A stretch of DNA of 64,000 bases from Salinibacillus xinjiangensis. GTDB taxonomy: Bacteria; Bacillota; Bacilli; Bacillales; Alkalibacillaceae. Under the pieces are notes generated by a model. The model ran no database searches. It was not told where the DNA came from and worked only from the letters and a program-made list of their open reading frames with translations. The position numbers were made by a program, and so were the translations under genes. Each line of letters starts with the position of its first letter. Within the stretch, counting starts at the first letter, position 1. The stretch spans positions 124,001 through 188,000 of the forward strand of contig NZ_WJNH01000007.1 in NCBI RefSeq assembly GCF_009649735.1, given 5' to 3'. This document shows, in pieces, positions 63,937 to 64,000 of this stretch.

Positions 63937-64000
63937 ATGGAGAACCTCGATGAACTAGAACGTCAGCAGTGGTGGGATCAAATCGAAAAAGCCTTAGATA
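63937..64000 (+). CDS. Start of an unidentified gene (cut by window edge)
   Basis: ATG 63937 with GGGAGGG 6 nt upstream, then 21 codons M-E-N-L-D-E-L-E-R-Q-Q-W-W-D-Q-I-E-K-A-L-D. Charged, helical-looking. Too short to identify. Confidence 0.6.
   Translation, partial: MENLDELERQQWWDQIEKALD

Overview
The window comes from a low-GC, endospore-forming Bacillaceae. Evidence: a full gerP spore-coat operon with a sigma-K promoter match, AAGGAGG-type ribosome binding sites, frequent GTG/TTG starts, a tRNA-Trp T-box, and gene order that follows three stretches of the Bacillus subtilis chromosome (addBA/gerP/yisL; yitS-yitT-ipi-like/yitU-V-W; yjaV-med-fabHF-yjbA-trpS-opp-yjbC-spx-yjbE-mecA-coiA-pepF-spxH-yjbI-K-M-nadK-yjbO-prpE). 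Acidic, Glu/Asp-rich lipoprotein linkers hint at a salt- or alkali-tolerant lifestyle, but that is inference. I see no prophage, CRISPR array, intact insertion sequence, rRNA or tRNA gene.

Layout. 1-6.7 kb: end of addB and all of addA (recombinational repair); the sbcDC genes that follow addA in B. subtilis are absent. 7.0-9.0 kb: gerPA-F on the minus strand. 9.0-12.5 kb: a DUF418 membrane protein and a NatAB-like ABC exporter. 13.2-19.7 kb: rocD, yisL, a YppF-like protein, a DegV protein, yitT, a BsuPI-domain lipoprotein and an orphan 518-aa membrane protein. 19.7-25.7 kb: an Nfu-N protein, dat (D-amino acid aminotransferase) and a phosphonate/phosphite-type ABC importer (phnD-C-E-E). 25.8-28.4 kb: the yizC/yitU/yitV/yitW block plus a new 49-aa ORF. 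28.5-29.7 kb: a decapitated Crp/Fnr gene and uppP. 30-39.6 kb: yjzD, yjaV, med, a FapR-type operator before fabH-fabF, an LCP wall-teichoic-acid ligase, yjbA, and trpS with its T-box. 40-46 kb: oppABCDF. 46-59 kb: a DUF4015 protein, then the stress and competence block yjbC-spx-yjbE-mecA-cls-coiA-pepF-spxH-yjbI, which holds an unmistakable RoxS/RsaE small RNA with Rex-like and ResD-like upstream sites. 59-64 kb: yjbK, relQ-type (p)ppGpp synthetase, nadK, pseudouridine synthase, prpE, a RodA/FtsW-family gene and the first codons of an unidentified gene.

The most unusual structure is between the genes. Two sequence-unrelated families of intergenic arrays share one architecture: a short conserved core (AGCAT/AGCAA in one family, TGAC-n-TGATTA in the other) recurs at almost exactly 21 bp, two helical turns, with non-conserved spacers; deviations are usually 19, 20 or 22 bp, or about 30-31 bp (three turns). 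Two loci of each family occur here (20761-21120 and 52751-53098; 6771-6941 and 37520-37790). A third array type (12634-13102) is nine near-identical 52-bp units, each junction forming a small hairpin, inside a segment bounded by 16-bp inverted repeats. Four of these five arrays sit in convergent junctions. I know of no described function for them; a helically phased protein-binding or chromosome-architecture element is my leading hypothesis.
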